From Vibrio maritimus (GTDB lineage Bacteria; Pseudomonadota; Gammaproteobacteria; Enterobacterales; Vibrionaceae): a DNA stretch of 64,000 nt. The notes under the pieces were generated by a model. That model saw only the letters and a list, made by a program, of their open reading frames with translations. It had not been told where the DNA came from and searched no databases. Below are positions 47,393 through 57,237 of this stretch, one piece after another. The first letter of the stretch is position 1; the number at the start of each line of letters is the position of its first letter. The position numbers and the translations under genes are program-made. Location of the stretch: assembly GCA_000755425.1 (NCBI GenBank), contig BBMT01000001.1, forward strand, positions 124,001 through 188,000, written 5' to 3'.

Positions 47393-49485
47393 ATGCACTC
47401 GGTTTTTCTCCTATTTGAGTCTCGAAAAAGTACTCTGAATCGACTCCTTGTTTTCATTTTTTGTATCGGATGTTGGCCTCTGATTAGCGGTGTATCTATT
47501 GCTGCTGAGAAGGCTGCAGAGAATCACTATATAGTGGCAACGACTCACGCGATAAAGTTGCGCCGTTACTGTTTTTTGCTGCGGAACAATCATTAAACGT
47601 AGAGTTTGAGTTGGTAGAAGTAGAAAGTCAGCGTCATGGTATTAATTTATTGGAAGTGGGACGCGTTGACTTCGTTGCCAATGTAGTAAGCAGTGAGGTT
47701 AATGGTGATAAGATTATTTATTCTAGTCCGACAAACTTAGAACCTGTATTTGCTGTAAGTCGAAAGCCTATTGATTGGCATAAGAAGCTACGTGTTGGTT
47801 TGCTGACGTCTTCTCCCTACAAAAACTATCTTACCGAGGCTCTTCCCGAAGTCACCCCCGTCGAGTTCACAACTAAATCAGAGGTCTTTACTCAGTTATA
47901 TCAAGGTGGTTTAGACGTATTTTTAATGACCTATCGCGACATCTCTCGCGTGGCCAAATACGATGTCTATATTGAGCCTGTCGATAGCTTACTTAAATTG
48001 CCCCCGGCGTCAGTAGTTGCACTTAAAAACAGTCGCGCAGAGTTTTTGTTAAGCGATATCGCTACCGTTGCCGAAAAAACCAAAAATGCCCACACCATTT
48101 ATGACACGATTCAAGACGTCATACTGTCGGCACGTTTGGAAGCTTTGGAGTACAAAGCAAACCGACTTTTCCCTCTATCGTACAATTTGAAAATAGCGCT
48201 GGAGAACCGAAAACCTTTTAGTTTCTTCGAGAGCGGAGCGCACAAAGGTATTATGCTCGAGGTAATAGCGAAGGCGTGTCATCTGCTAAAGTTTCATTGC
48301 ACAGTTGCTGATACCAAAAACATGACTTGGGAAGACATCGAGTCACAGTTTATTCAGGGGGAGGTGGATGTGATTGCTCCTTATGTTGCCTCTCAACCTC
48401 GCAAGCAGCACACCTATTTTTCCGACGTTGTTCATGAAGCCGAAATCTATGTAGTTAAGCGCGTTGGTTATAAGGATCATTATTATCATTCGGTGTCGGA
48501 ACTGTTTCTGGAAAAGCTAGGAGCCGTCAAAGCGGATTATTCAGAATATTTGTGGAATCGTTATTTACCGAATAAGGCCGTCACATTCTTTGGTACTCAG
48601 GAAGCGCTTATTCAAGCACTTCTGAAGGGGCAAGTGGACTACATTATGTTGGACTCGGTGAGCCTAAACGCCATGCTCGCTGATGAGCTACTTCCAATCA
48701 GGCCTGAAATGAATATTCCGAGCGTTCACTCAGTACCTGTTGCCGTTGGCTTCTCAAAACGTGATCGACATGAGGAAGTTGCCGCTTTGTTTTCCGAAGC
48801 ATTTGAACTGGTTAGTATTGAAAAAGTCATTAATGCCTATGACTCGCCGCCGGATTGGCAGAAGATTTGGTTATCTCACAATAGGATCTCGACGTTAATC
48901 TACATTATAGCTCTACTCATTATCATTATGGCATGTGTGGTCGCAGTGTTGCTTCATAAAACGTCGAGAACAGATGCGCTGACTGGACTAAAGAATCTTA
49001 GGTCTCTAGAGAGAAGTTATGCAAAAGGGCTAAAAGTTGGGGAGACGGTGCTGTATTTGGATGTGAATCGATTTAAGCAAATTAACGATAAACTCGGTCA
49101 TAAGGTTGGTGACAGTTTGCTGGTGCTGTTGGGCAAGCGGATCAAAAAATACTGGAACGGGGACGCCTATAGAGTAGGTGGTGATGAATTTGTTCTCATA
49201 GGTACGCCCACCAATGCGCAATTGAGGGACTCGCGAGCTTTGTTAGGGGAGTTTTTGGTGCCGCTAGAGCGGGAGAAATCGTCAATACTAGTGTCGGTTG
49301 CCATGGGCGTTTTTCGAGCGAGTAAACCCATAGAACTTGAAGAGGCGCTCGCCAAAGCGGATGCCTTATGTACCAAAACAAAGCTGAAAATCATGTCAGT
49401 ACAGAGAGAACTTCAAAGTCGCTCGAATGCAAGGCCTCCAAAATCTTATAGTGATCGAGCTTACACTTTAGGTTATTTACCCTAA
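47393..49485 (+). CDS. periplasmic-sensor diguanylate cyclase, one frame break
   Basis: 697 aa after repair. Signal or anchor at residues 18-40, then two tandem solute-binding-like (SBP_bac_3-type) domains facing the periplasm, a transmembrane helix (LIYIIALLIIIMACVVAVLL) and a C-terminal GGDEF domain. The catalytic motif is intact (YRVGGDEFVLIG), with substrate loop VNRFKQINDKLGHKVGD. The inhibitory I-site RxxD is missing: WNGD stands at that place. One base is lost near 47550, joining VATTHA to DKVAPLLFFAAE. It should make c-di-GMP in response to a small periplasmic ligand, perhaps an amino acid. Confidence 0.87.
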
Positions 49486-49693
49486 TGACGCAGAACCTTG
49501 TAAGTCTCTGTTTTATCTTTCTAATAATTGAATCAATAAAGAAGCGGTAATAAATACTATAACTTCTAGTTAATTGAATTCACTTTTCTACCTCTTTAGG
49601 CTGCCCGCGCACTTTAGGGTTGAAGTGCTGTGATTGTTAATGATTAATCGCAAAGAGAAAGGAAGCACTTTTCTAACTTCAGGGTGAGTTTTC

Positions 49694-50511
49694 ATGCGAC
49701 CGAGCATTTCCGTTTTAACCGCAGCTGTGGCTGCGAGTCTTTCCTTTTCTTCTTTTGCTGACCAAACCTCCGATAATGAAGTACAAGACATGTCTGATCC
49801 GCTAGCAGTTTATACGCAGGCGGGAGTCGGTGCATCGGACAAGGGCTTAAATATCAAACTAGGCCGTACCTATGACACGGGTAACCCAGAAACCATGGCG
49901 ATGAATATCATCGAGGTAAAAGGCGTTGTCGGTGAGTACCTAGGCTGGTCAGGTTCGAGCCATCGCGATAATTCCATTGATAGTGTTCGTTTTCGTAACT
50001 TCAGTGTAAACACTACGAATGGACGAGGCTCTCAGGTTGACTTGAACTACAACGTGGAGCAAGAGAGCTTAAACGCTTCGTACAGCTTTATTCAAGCGTT
50101 GCCAAAATTAGGTAACCTCAGCCTTTATCCACTGGCAGGTCTTGGCGTGAATGTAAGAAATGGCGAGTTTCAGGGCTGTGAAAACATGCCAAACGTAGAC
50201 TGTCCAATTGAGCAGCAAAACATTGGCTACACAATTCCAGGTACGTATGCCGTTGTGGGGGCGTATACCAAGTATGCCATCACTGATAAGTTGTGGCTCA
50301 ACTACAATCCTATGTGGCTGACGACAATCTCAGGCTCAAAGGCCTATGTCGAGAATGCTTACGGACCAGGTATGGACTCTATTTTACCAATGAGTTCGCA
50401 GTGTCTTATCAGTTCACACCACGCTTCAACGTTCGATATTTTGCTAACTGGACTCAAGAGCAGAATTACTTTGATGGCGACCAAAGAGTGGAGTTTAACT
50501 ACCAGTTTTAA
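49694..50511 (+). CDS. outer-membrane protein, probable 10-12 strand barrel, one frame break
   Basis: 272 aa after repair, with a signal peptide ending SSFADQ. The mature region consists of alternating strands (LNIKLGRTYD, SQVDLNYNVEQESLNASYSF, LSLYPLAGLGVNVRNG, YTKYAITDKLWLNYNP) and one disulfide loop (GCENMPNVDCPIEQ). One T is missing near 50384 (MDSIFTNEFAVSYQFTPRF restored), so the true end is QRVEFNYQF at 50511, a classic C-terminal Phe. GGGTGAGTTTTC precedes ATG 49694. Family not recognised. Confidence 0.7.
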
Positions 50512-50614
50512 TTGAATGGTTTGTTAGGTTTATTGAGCAGGGACGCTCTTAAAGTGGGTAAGTGAAGATATTCATTCCTTCGAATATCTTTGATCTATTT
50601 AAAGTGAGTCAAGC

Positions 50615-51295
50615 TTAGAATGGGAATACTACGCCTACTTTACCGTAGGTGTTGCGTTTGTCGTCACCGTGTTTACCTTCGTTACCGATTTCTACGTATG
50701 GAATCATGTTGTCGATAGCATTGAACGTTGCGCGAAGTTCAAGGTTGTAGATCATGTCTTTATTTTGGTCGCCAGCAATCACTTTCTTCTCGTGTTGCTT
50801 CTGGCCTACCACTTTAGCGTTTAGATACATGCGTTCTGTTAGTTGCTTTCCAGCAGCTAGGTCAAAACGGGTGATGTCGCCACGAGGTGTAGCATTGTTT
50901 GAGTTGAGGTCGATGTCCTTACGCAAACGAAATGATGTATCAAACATATCAGCAACGTTACCGCCGACTGTCACGCCAAACTTGTTTTGATCATTGGCTG
51001 GTTGCTGGCGACTTTTCTTATCGACAAACTCGTATTCACCTTTTAGCCAGAAGCTTTCGAAATCGTGCTTGTAGTTAACGTTGTACTCATTCTCAAAGTT
51101 TGCTTTGCGTTTAGCTGAAAGACCGAATCCTTCGTAACCAACGAATGCTTTGATGCCAGAGCCGTTAGTTGTTGTGTATTCTTTTTCACCGTTAACAAAT
51201 TTAGCGTCAAGTTCAATACCACCAGATACACCGTTCGCGAAAGCACTTACAGAAAATGCAGATGTGATTGCGAGAATGATTGCTGTTTTTTTCAT
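50615..51295 (-). CDS. outer-membrane porin-like protein (KdgM-like)
   Basis: 226 aa, intact. Signal peptide ending VSAFANG. Strands alternate along the mature part, ending YGKVGVVFPF with terminal Phe. Size and strand layout recall the KdgM oligogalacturonate porin family, but identity is uncertain. ATG 51295 (MKKTAIILAITSAFS) is chosen over an in-frame start at 51346. About 100 bases upstream begins an 11-copy octamer repeat (51395-51482), which may alter promoter spacing and so switch expression. Confidence 0.75.
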   Translation of the reverse strand: MKKTAIILAITSAFSVSAFANGVSGGIELDAKFVNGEKEYTTTNGSGIKAFVGYEGFGLSAKRKANFENEYNVNYKHDFESFWLKGEYEFVDKKSRQQPANDQNKFGVTVGGNVADMFDTSFRLRKDIDLNSNNATPRGDITRFDLAAGKQLTERMYLNAKVVGQKQHEKKVIAGDQNKDMIYNLELRATFNAIDNMIPYVEIGNEGKHGDDKRNTYGKVGVVFPF

Positions 51296-51394
51296 TTCTT
51301 TATTACCTATATTATTGTTTTTGCCCCTGTAATTGGAGCGGCACAAAGGTACCTAAAAAATGAAATGTGACTAAATTAGGAAGTATTCGGTATT

Positions 51395-51482
51395 TTGATT
51401 GGTTGATTGGTTGATTGGTTGATTGGTTGATTGGTTGATTGGTTGATTGGTTGATTGGTTGATTGGTTGATTGGTTGATTGG
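51395..51482. repeat. tandem octamer repeat, 11 perfect copies of TTGATTGG
   Basis: 88 bases of exact 8-base units, then a partial TTGG. Perfect identity means recent slippage. The 8-base period suits phase variation by changing spacing upstream of the porin-like gene on the minus strand. It lies outside any coding frame, unlike most surface-antigen repeats. Confidence 0.95.
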
Positions 51483-51499
51483 TTGGTCGTTGGAAGAGC

Positions 51500-51655
51500 A
51501 CCTCTCCCAGCCTCCCGGCTGCGCGCCCCGCTTAAAGGGGAGGAGCTAAAACGCTCGCTGCGCGTCGCTCACTTAATAGAGGTGATGCGACGAGAGGAGT
51601 AGCTTGAAGTTCTCCTTTGATAACGGGGCGCGTAGCCGGGGGAGTTAGAGGGGGT
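51500..51655. mobile_element. 156-bp foldback/MITE-like element
   Basis: Imperfect inverted arms of about 31 bases (CCTCCCGGCTGCGCGCCCCG at 51511-51530 against CGGGGCGCGTAGCCGGGGGA at 51624-51643) end the element. Inner parts also pair (AAAGGGGAGGAGCT with AGCTTGAAGTTCTCCTTT; GTCGCTCAC with GGTGATGCGAC), so almost all of it folds into one long hairpin. It is GC-rich against AT-rich flanks and lacks a coding frame, as expected for a MITE or intergenic palindromic repeat. No target duplication is evident. Confidence 0.6.
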
Positions 51656-51809
51656 AAATGCGCAAGGCTAATAGATTTAAGATAGATTCAAAGTATCACT
51701 CTAAACCTCTCTCACCTAAACTTAAAAATGAAACACGCCTTAAAACATCGTTTTAAGAGCTAAGCGACACCACACCCTTACGCGTTTTATCAAAACATGG
51801 AGAACAACG

Positions 51810-52103
51810 ATGAAGCCAACCTTGACACTATCTACTCTCATTCTATTGACCGCTTGCAGTGCACCCATAGACCAAGTGTCAGGTGTAGCGAGTGATGATC
51901 TTTGTAGCGCACTGCAAAGAGGGAATGTGGCGGAAAACAGCACCATGATTAATGGTGAAGAAGTGACGATGGATAGTGTCTACGGAGAGCTGACAAAAAG
52001 AGAACTTAACCCATATGCGAAAGGGTGCTTTGGCAGCCAGAAAAAGGCGGTAGAGTATAGAAAACGCCAAGAAAAAATTGTTGCAGAGGCGTTGAATTAC
52101 TAG
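51810..52103 (+). CDS. small lipoprotein, hypothetical
   Basis: 97 aa with a lipoprotein signal (LSTLILLTACSAP, lipobox LTAC, lipidated Cys16). The mature part of about 82 residues has one further Cys pair (DLCSALQRG, KGCFGSQ) and a basic helical end. TGGAGAACAACG precedes ATG 51810. No family recognised. Confidence 0.75.
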   Translation: MKPTLTLSTLILLTACSAPIDQVSGVASDDLCSALQRGNVAENSTMINGEEVTMDSVYGELTKRELNPYAKGCFGSQKKAVEYRKRQEKIVAEALNY

Positions 52104-52112
52104 ATTCAAAGT

Positions 52113-52142
52113 AAAAAAAAGCACCTCAACTAAGTGAGGTGC
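52113..52142 (-). terminator. minus-strand terminator of the HlyD-like operon
   Basis: GCACCTCA / TGAGGTGC (8 bp, perfect) over a 6-base loop, followed on the minus strand by TTTTTTTT. Confidence 0.9.
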
Positions 52143-52220
52143 GGTAGACCCAATTTTCCGTTCCAAGTTCCAATCAGAGTTCCAACTATGCGCGGGTCTT
52201 AAAAGGGTTAACTGTTTGTA

Positions 52221-53250
52221 TTACAGTGCATTTAGGTACGCTTTTAAGGCTTTCAAACGAACGGTTGCACCGCCAATGATGTCCATAAAACCAAGTTTAG
52301 GTGACGGCTTGTTGGCAGATATCCAGCCAGAACCAGTGGCACCAAGTGGCACGTTGTAGCCTTCTGGTTCGTTAAACTCGATGATGACTGTACGGCCATG
52401 GCTGCTCGTGTTATTCCAACGTGCTGCCTTACGTGCTGCGTGGAACCTTGTGCAGAGACGGTGGCTTCACCAGTATTGCTTGTAATGCTATGTACTCGGC
52501 CTCGAAATACTTCGCCAGGGTGAGAGTTAACAAAGAACTCAGCAAACTGCCCTTGCTCAATATAGCGATAGGTTTGATCGCTAACGCGCATTTCAACAAA
52601 TTTTCTATCGGTGTCAAATAAATGCAAGTTGCCCGTTCTTGAACCTTCAGCAATGTTGATTACACCAACAATTCCGTCGAATGGTGCACGAACTTGGTTG
52701 CGATCGTTCAGCCACTGTTTCTGATTGATTTGTGCATTAATGCCATCCATATCCGATTTAGCAGCCATGAGATCCGCACGACCTTGCTGAATTTGGGTGT
52801 GCAGTTCGTCGCGCTCTTGCTCGGAGCTAAACTCGTCAAGATTAATTAAGCGGCGATGGTTTTTTCATCAATAGCAATTTGCTCTTCAATGCTGGTGATA
52901 CGATGTTCCGCAGCCACTAAGCTCGATTGCAAACTTTTCAGTTCATGATCGGTATCTTCCGACTCCAAGGTGTATAGCAAATCGCCTTTTTTCACTTCTT
53001 GGTTGTGGGTGACGTAGATCTTTTTCACTTGTTGGCCAAATAAGGGGCTCAGCACCGCATGTGGCGCTTTAACTGTGGTGCTATCGGTTAAATCTGCCGG
53101 TGACCAAAAGCGGTGCGCGGTAAACAGCATAAATGCGAGGAATGCGCCAAACCCGACACTGATAACTGCATTACGTAGTGTCCATTTAATAACGCCAAGT
53201 TTGACCAACAGCCAAATAATCAGCACATAAGGAAGCATGATTTCTTTCAT
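52221..53250 (-). CDS. HlyD/EmrA-type membrane fusion protein (YibH-like), two frame breaks
   Basis: Inner-membrane anchored periplasmic adapter, 343 aa after repair. One N-terminal transmembrane segment (RNAVISVGFGAFLAFMLF), first lipoyl half (VKAPHAVLSPLFGQQVKKIYVTHNQEVKKGDLLYTLES), a long coiled coil, second lipoyl half (RAPFDGIVGVINIAEGS) and a beta-barrel region. One T is lost near 52847 and one G near 52416; with the second repaired the tail reads NEPEGYNVPLGATGSGWISA and ends LKALKAYLNAL. The start shares one base with the stop of the upstream membrane gene (TAATG), so the two are coupled. Pump partner not present here. Confidence 0.85.
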
Positions 53251-53708
53251 TACGCGTCCTCCGATTTTTGGTTGCCATGGATGCCACTGTGAATCACTTT
53301 ACTCACTGCGCTTGCGACTGCATCCCAGTTGGTAAAGGCAATAATAATGGCCAGTACCCACCAAAGTTTGTCAATGAATAGGCCACATAAAGACAGAGCA
53401 AACACTAGATTCGCTTGTGCGCTTTGCATGTATTGACTGCGGTGTACGGCAACTTCGTGCAATTGCCACAGTAGGTAGAGCACATAGGTAATGATGGATA
53501 GGGTGATAACAAAAATCACACCCATAAAAAATTCAGAATTCAATAATCCAAGAATGCTAGGCAAGTCTTGTGAGAAATACTCAGCAGGCAGTGATTTACC
53601 ATGAACCGTAGAGAGCTGAGCAAATACATAACTCAGAGAGAGAAACCCGCCGATAATGACAGCGGATTTGGTACTAAAATGTAACGCTCTTTTTATTAGT
53701 CTGAACAT
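53250..53708 (-). CDS. membrane protein coupled to the HlyD-like gene
   Basis: 152 aa from ATG 53708 (after CAAGGAACAAAC), rather than an in-frame start 90 bases upstream. It has three or four transmembrane helices (SAVIIGGFLSLSYVFAQL, FFMGVIFVITLSIITYVLYLLW, LVFALSLCGLFIDKLWWVLAI). In position it matches the small membrane protein paired with YibH-like adapters, but sequence identity to that group is not established. Upstream is the tRNA region. Confidence 0.75.
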   Translation of the reverse strand: MFRLIKRALHFSTKSAVIIGGFLSLSYVFAQLSTVHGKSLPAEYFSQDLPSILGLLNSEFFMGVIFVITLSIITYVLYLLWQLHEVAVHRSQYMQSAQANLVFALSLCGLFIDKLWWVLAIIIAFTNWDAVASAVSKVIHSGIHGNQKSEDA

Positions 53709-53923
53709 GTTTGTTCCTTGATTCAGGCTATCCGTAGCGATTTGAGTGATTGTGAATTGGATGAGGAGAGTGTAACCAAGGGTTACCTTTGGATACATAA
53801 CGCAAAATTGGGTTTAAATATAAATACCAGTTATAGATTGGCTGATTGAAACGAGGGTGATAGGTTTTTGGTGAAACTGCACTATGTTTAAAGTGAAAGA
53901 CGCAGATAGGAATAAGCCAGTGG

Positions 53924-54094
53924 ATGTCAAATATTCAAACTGATGAATTATTCACCGAACAAACTGATTTTGCTGCATTTATCCAAGCAAATGCTATACA
54001 AGCCGAAAATCGTCAGTTAATATTTCAACATCCGCTAATTAAGTGGACGTCAATGGATACGGCAAGCAACGTATCATCGATGCCGAGATGGTGA
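53924..54094 (+). CDS. possible small gene or gene fragment before tRNA-Leu
   Basis: An ATG-initiated run of 56 codons (starting SNIQTDELFTEQTDFAAF) with protein-like composition but a weak ribosome site. The stop lies 13 bases inside the tRNA gene, which a real gene would avoid. It may be the N-terminus of a protein truncated by another missing base, or chance. Between 53709 and 53923 I see nothing else. Confidence 0.25.
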   Translation: MSNIQTDELFTEQTDFAAFIQANAIQAENRQLIFQHPLIKWTSMDTASNVSSMPRW

Positions 54095-54165
54095 AATTGG
54101 TAGACACGCTAGCATGAGGTGCTAGTGCCTTTGGTGTGAGGGTTCGAGTCCCTCTCTCGGCACCA
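54082..54165 (+). tRNA. tRNA-Leu (anticodon GAG)
   Basis: 84 bases. The acceptor stem GCCGAGA pairs with TCTCGGC, followed by ACCA encoded in the DNA. D-loop TTGGTAGACAC; anticodon arm CTAGC-ATGAGGT-GCTAG with GAG at positions 34-36; a class II long variable arm (TGCCTTTGGTGTGA); T-arm with GGTTCGAGTCC. No integrase or direct repeat of the 3' end lies beside it. Confidence 0.96.
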
Positions 54166-54198
54166 TTACTCCTTTCCTTATATTACCTACAGACTACG

Positions 54199-54828
54199 AT
54201 GCAGAACAAAGGATCCAGTTCAAAGCAAATGAGTACGTCTAACTCGGAATCAATCCAACTTTTGACCGAGGTGTCTCTGCACGCCCTGTTATATCTAGAG
54301 TTCCACAAGCTTGACCGCAAATCTCAGATCTTTGACCGTGAGAAAAAGAATGAACTCTTGGTTCGCTGGCTAAAACCGAGACTTAAAAGCAACAAGTACA
54401 AATCGATACGTAAGCAATTAAAAACGATGAGCTTACAAGCTAAGAAGTCTCAAGTCGATTTAGAAGACGTGCTGCTAACCGGTATAGAGGCGAAACCAGA
54501 AGCTTTACAACCTCACCTTGATAGCTACTTGCTACTGATTCGGGAAATTGAGAAGAAGCTAGGCACTACTGCACTTCTTTCTACGCCAGAGAGTGTGGAT
54601 CTCAGCCACGATGAAAATGGCTGTTTGCTTTGTGTCTTGTCTAATGATCTCAATGCCCACTTTGGTACCAAGAATCAGCTCGTGGCGAATATCTCCATTT
54701 TGTTCCGAGGCACTGTACGTGAAAAGCATGTGTTCTTAGGGACGATCTATGCCAATGAGGTCTTTGGCTATCAGATCCAATATGAAGACGAGAACTTTGT
54801 CCGCATCTCATTGACGCTCAATAAGTAG
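54199..54828 (+). CDS. hypothetical cytosolic protein
   Basis: 209 aa from ATG 54199, or 199 from ATG 54229; neither start has a good ribosome site. No signal or membrane segment. The N-terminal half is strongly basic and helical (KNELLVRWLKPRLKSNKYKSIRKQLK); the C-terminal half is strand-rich (GCLLCVLSNDLNAHFGTK, ISILFRGTVREKHVFLGTIYANEVFGYQ). I recognise no family. It starts directly after the tRNA gene and ends before a terminator. Confidence 0.7.
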   Translation: MQNKGSSSKQMSTSNSESIQLLTEVSLHALLYLEFHKLDRKSQIFDREKKNELLVRWLKPRLKSNKYKSIRKQLKTMSLQAKKSQVDLEDVLLTGIEAKPEALQPHLDSYLLLIREIEKKLGTTALLSTPESVDLSHDENGCLLCVLSNDLNAHFGTKNQLVANISILFRGTVREKHVFLGTIYANEVFGYQIQYEDENFVRISLTLNK

Positions 54829-54834
54829 TGTCAC

Positions 54835-54863
54835 AAAAAAGCCCAGCGTAATGCTGAGCTTTT
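54835..54863. terminator. terminator between convergent genes
   Basis: AAAAGCCCAGC pairs with GCTGAGCTTTT (one mismatch) over a 5-base loop; A and T tracts on both sides serve both strands. Confidence 0.8.
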
Positions 54864-54883
54864 ATCTGGCTTCAGTCGCGCCA

Positions 54884-55308
54884 TCAATCCTCAATGGGAA
54901 CCACAAGAACGTCCACCGGTGAGCTATTGATAACTTGTCTAGAAGCGGACACAATTTTGCTCCAGAAATCATGATGGTGGCCACAAATGAGTAGGTCAAA
55001 GTCATTCTGTGCAATCGCAACTTTCAATTTGTCACCAAGGTCGCCTGTGCCAATAATAAAGTGATTCAGCTCGCAGTCTGCATACTCTGCGAAGCCATTT
55101 AAGCGCTCCATCGCTTCGATGTTTAGCGGCCGCTGCTCTGGATCGTCTTTCAAGTCAACTAGGTCTGGATATATTTCACCGTGTGAGCCATCAATATGGA
55201 TAAATGAAACATCGGCATTTAATAGTTTTGCTAGAAAAACAGCCTATCAATCAATATGTTACTTTCAGGAGAAAGCTCCAGTGCCACTAGGATATGTTTG
55301 TATTTCAT
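54884..55308 (-). CDS. universal stress protein, UspA family, one frame break
   Basis: 141 aa after repair, exactly the usual Usp length. MKYKHILVALELSPES is the typical start; DVSFIHIDGSHGE, DLLICGHHHDFWSK and VINSSPVDVLVVPIED follow, with the ATP-binding-like end. ATG 55308 follows AGAGGA at good spacing (ATG 55314 is within the site). A G is missing near 55243, joining LID to AVFLAKLLNADV. Cytosolic. Single gene. Confidence 0.9.
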
Positions 55309-55619
55309 AACCATGTCCTCTTGCCGTTTAGCCTACTTAAATCATAGCCTGTTATGGGATAAATTTGTGTCTAACAGATCGCGTATCGGTGATTAAGTAG
55401 ACGAAAATTGCTCGGAAGATGCACGGCGCGTGTATTGTGGAAGTTTTTTACCATAATGTCTGGAGTTTTTTGCTCTTTTACTTCTAGGTCTTAAGCTCTA
55501 ATCTACTCCTCGCTGACACGAGTTGGCCAAGGGTTAAAAAGCGGTTTGCGATGCTGTAAATCACCGAAACATTCGCTGAAGCCCCAATTTTGTAGTGAAT
55601 ATATAGTGGAGAGAGCACA
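55309..55619. other. 311-base gap, no feature identified
   Basis: A divergent promoter region between the stress-protein gene and the nitroreductase gene. I see no dyad, RNA or open frame in it. Confidence 0.5.
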
Positions 55620-56278
55620 GTGACTCATCAAATCATCAAAGATCTAACAACCGTTACACAGCTAAAAAATACGATGCAACTAAACGTATTTCTGCAGAGG
55701 ATATGGACGTGATCAAAGAGGCTATCCGCTTATCTGCGTCTTCAATCAACTCGCAGCCGTGGAAGTTTATTGTGATCGAAAGTGATGAAGCGAAGCAGCG
55801 TTTCCACAATACGTTTGCGAATATGCACCAGTTCAACCAACCACATGCGAAAGAAGCGTCTCACACTATTCTATTCGCACACAACCCACACTTTACTAAA
55901 GACGACTACAAAAAAGTGGTGGATGTGGAAGTAACATCGGGTCACTTACCAGCAGACATGTACGACCAAATGCTCAATGGCGCGTTCGGTTTTGCTGAGT
56001 TAAATACCGATGAAAACGGCTTCAACGGCCAGTGGACAAAAGCTCAAACTTACATTGCGCTGGGTAATGTATTGCATACTCTTGCACGCATGGGTATCGC
56101 ATCGACTCCGATGGAAGGTGTGGATCCAGAAATGATTGGTGAGATTTTTAAAGACGAATTAGGCGGTTATGTGTGTGACTTTGCTCTTGCACTTGGCTAC
56201 CACAAAGAGGGTGAAGACTACAACTACGGTCTTCCTAAGTCTCGCTTAGCGCAAGAAGACATTATTACTGTCCTCTAA
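55620..56278 (+). CDS. NAD(P)H nitroreductase, NfsB type, one frame break
   Basis: Flavin-dependent oxygen-insensitive nitroreductase, 219 aa after repair. The start GTG 55620 (MTHQIIKDLNNRYTAKKYD) is separated from the main part by one missing A near 55647. FMN-binding RLSASSINSQPWKFIVIES, GFAELNTDENGFNGQWTKAQTYIALGN and ALGYHKEGEDYNYGLPKSR follow, as in NfsB. Probably reduces quinones or nitro compounds. A terminator follows. Confidence 0.88.
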
Positions 56279-56306
56279 TTTTAGTTAGTAGACAAAAGAT
56301 ACTGCC

Positions 56307-56346
56307 AGCCCCCATTGGTCGCACAGCGATGAGTGGGGGCTTTTTA
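56307..56346 (+). terminator. terminator after the nitroreductase gene
   Basis: AGCCCCCAT / GTGGGGGCT with a loop of about 17 bases, followed by TTTTTAC. Confidence 0.85.
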
Positions 56347-56367
56347 CATTTAAGGGCTATAAGGAAA

Positions 56368-57237
56368 TTACATATAAAGTCCCGTAAAAAACTTATGGAC
56401 GGGTCCATGCTCTTCGCCTTCAAGTTCGACTAAATCGACGGCAATACTGACCCCAGCATTAACCAAATCTGATTGAATTATCTTTAAAAGTCCGAGATCT
56501 TGGCGTTGTTGGGCTATTTCTTCTGGGACACATGCCCACCCCAAACCTTGTTCAACAAGCGCGAGGACATCTTCCAAGCTTGATGCTTCCCACTGTTCAG
56601 GGGCAAATAGTAATAACTGTGAAAGGAGAGGATTCTGGATCAGGCTAGAGCAGGATATCTGACGCTCAGTATAGAGAGTGTGTGTTGGAACTGTTTCCAG
56701 ATCGGCAAGTTTGGAGTCCGGGGCACACACAAGGCTGAGGTTAATATTACCGACTCCTTTACTTTCAAACTCATCCATCAACTTGCCCTGAGTCCCAACC
56801 AGTAATACATCCAGAGACGCTTCACTCAGTTGCTCGAATAGACTGCTGGAATCGCTGCGAACAATGTGTATTGCGGTATCCATGTATCGCTGATTGACTC
56901 GATTAACCTGCTCTTCAAATACACTAGTAGGCAGTAGGTTTTCAACCCCGATCCTAAAGCTTTTCTCAGCCTCTCGATTCTGAGGAAGCATGCTGCGTTC
57001 AATTTTGCTTACCTCACGCAGAAGTATCTGTGAGTTGACATATAGCCTTTCTCCATCTTCCGTCAGGGTTGGCTTTCTAGTGCTTCTGTCGAACAGAGCA
57101 ACATTAAGATAATCTTCAAGCGCAATGATAGCGGCGCTAACTGTACTCACACGCTTGCCAACGACTCTTGCCGCTGCCGAAAAACTGCCTTCTTCTGCAG
57201 CAGTTCTAAACATTTGAAGCTGATCTAGCGACAACAT
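56368..57237 (-). CDS. LysR family transcriptional regulator
   Basis: 289 aa, intact. Winged helix at the start (LDQLQMFRTAAEEGSFSAAARVVGKRVSTVSAAIIALED), then the effector domain (FRIGVENLLPTSVFEEQV, LALVEQGLGWACVPEEI). ATG 57237 is set by AAGGAG five bases upstream. It is divergent from the amidinotransferase gene with a 268-base gap and is its likely regulator. Confidence 0.93.
   Translation of the reverse strand: MLSLDQLQMFRTAAEEGSFSAAARVVGKRVSTVSAAIIALEDYLNVALFDRSTRKPTLTEDGERLYVNSQILLREVSKIERSMLPQNREAEKSFRIGVENLLPTSVFEEQVNRVNQRYMDTAIHIVRSDSSSLFEQLSEASLDVLLVGTQGKLMDEFESKGVGNINLSLVCAPDSKLADLETVPTHTLYTERQISCSSLIQNPLLSQLLLFAPEQWEASSLEDVLALVEQGLGWACVPEEIAQQRQDLGLLKIIQSDLVNAGVSIAVDLVELEGEEHGPVHKFFTGLYM

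Noticed and set aside
47411..47593. Open frames on the opposite strand of the diguanylate cyclase, pumps and other large genes
   Set aside because: They lack ribosome sites and recognisable proteins, and lie opposite strongly supported coding regions. They are shadows of codon bias.
51395..51482. CRISPR array
   Set aside because: The units are 8 bases and directly adjacent, with no spacers and no cas genes nearby.
52221..53250. Adapter partner for the RND pump at 43579
   Set aside because: The protein is of the EmrA/YibH type with a single N-terminal anchor and is coupled to its own membrane protein, 6 kb away on a separate transcript.
53924..54094. Confident gene call for the 56-codon frame before tRNA-Leu
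   Set aside because: It runs into the tRNA gene and has a weak ribosome site. Kept only as a low-confidence entry.
54082..54165. Genomic island or prophage at the tRNA-Leu gene
   Set aside because: No integrase, no repeat of the tRNA 3' end and no phage-like genes in the following 10 kb.
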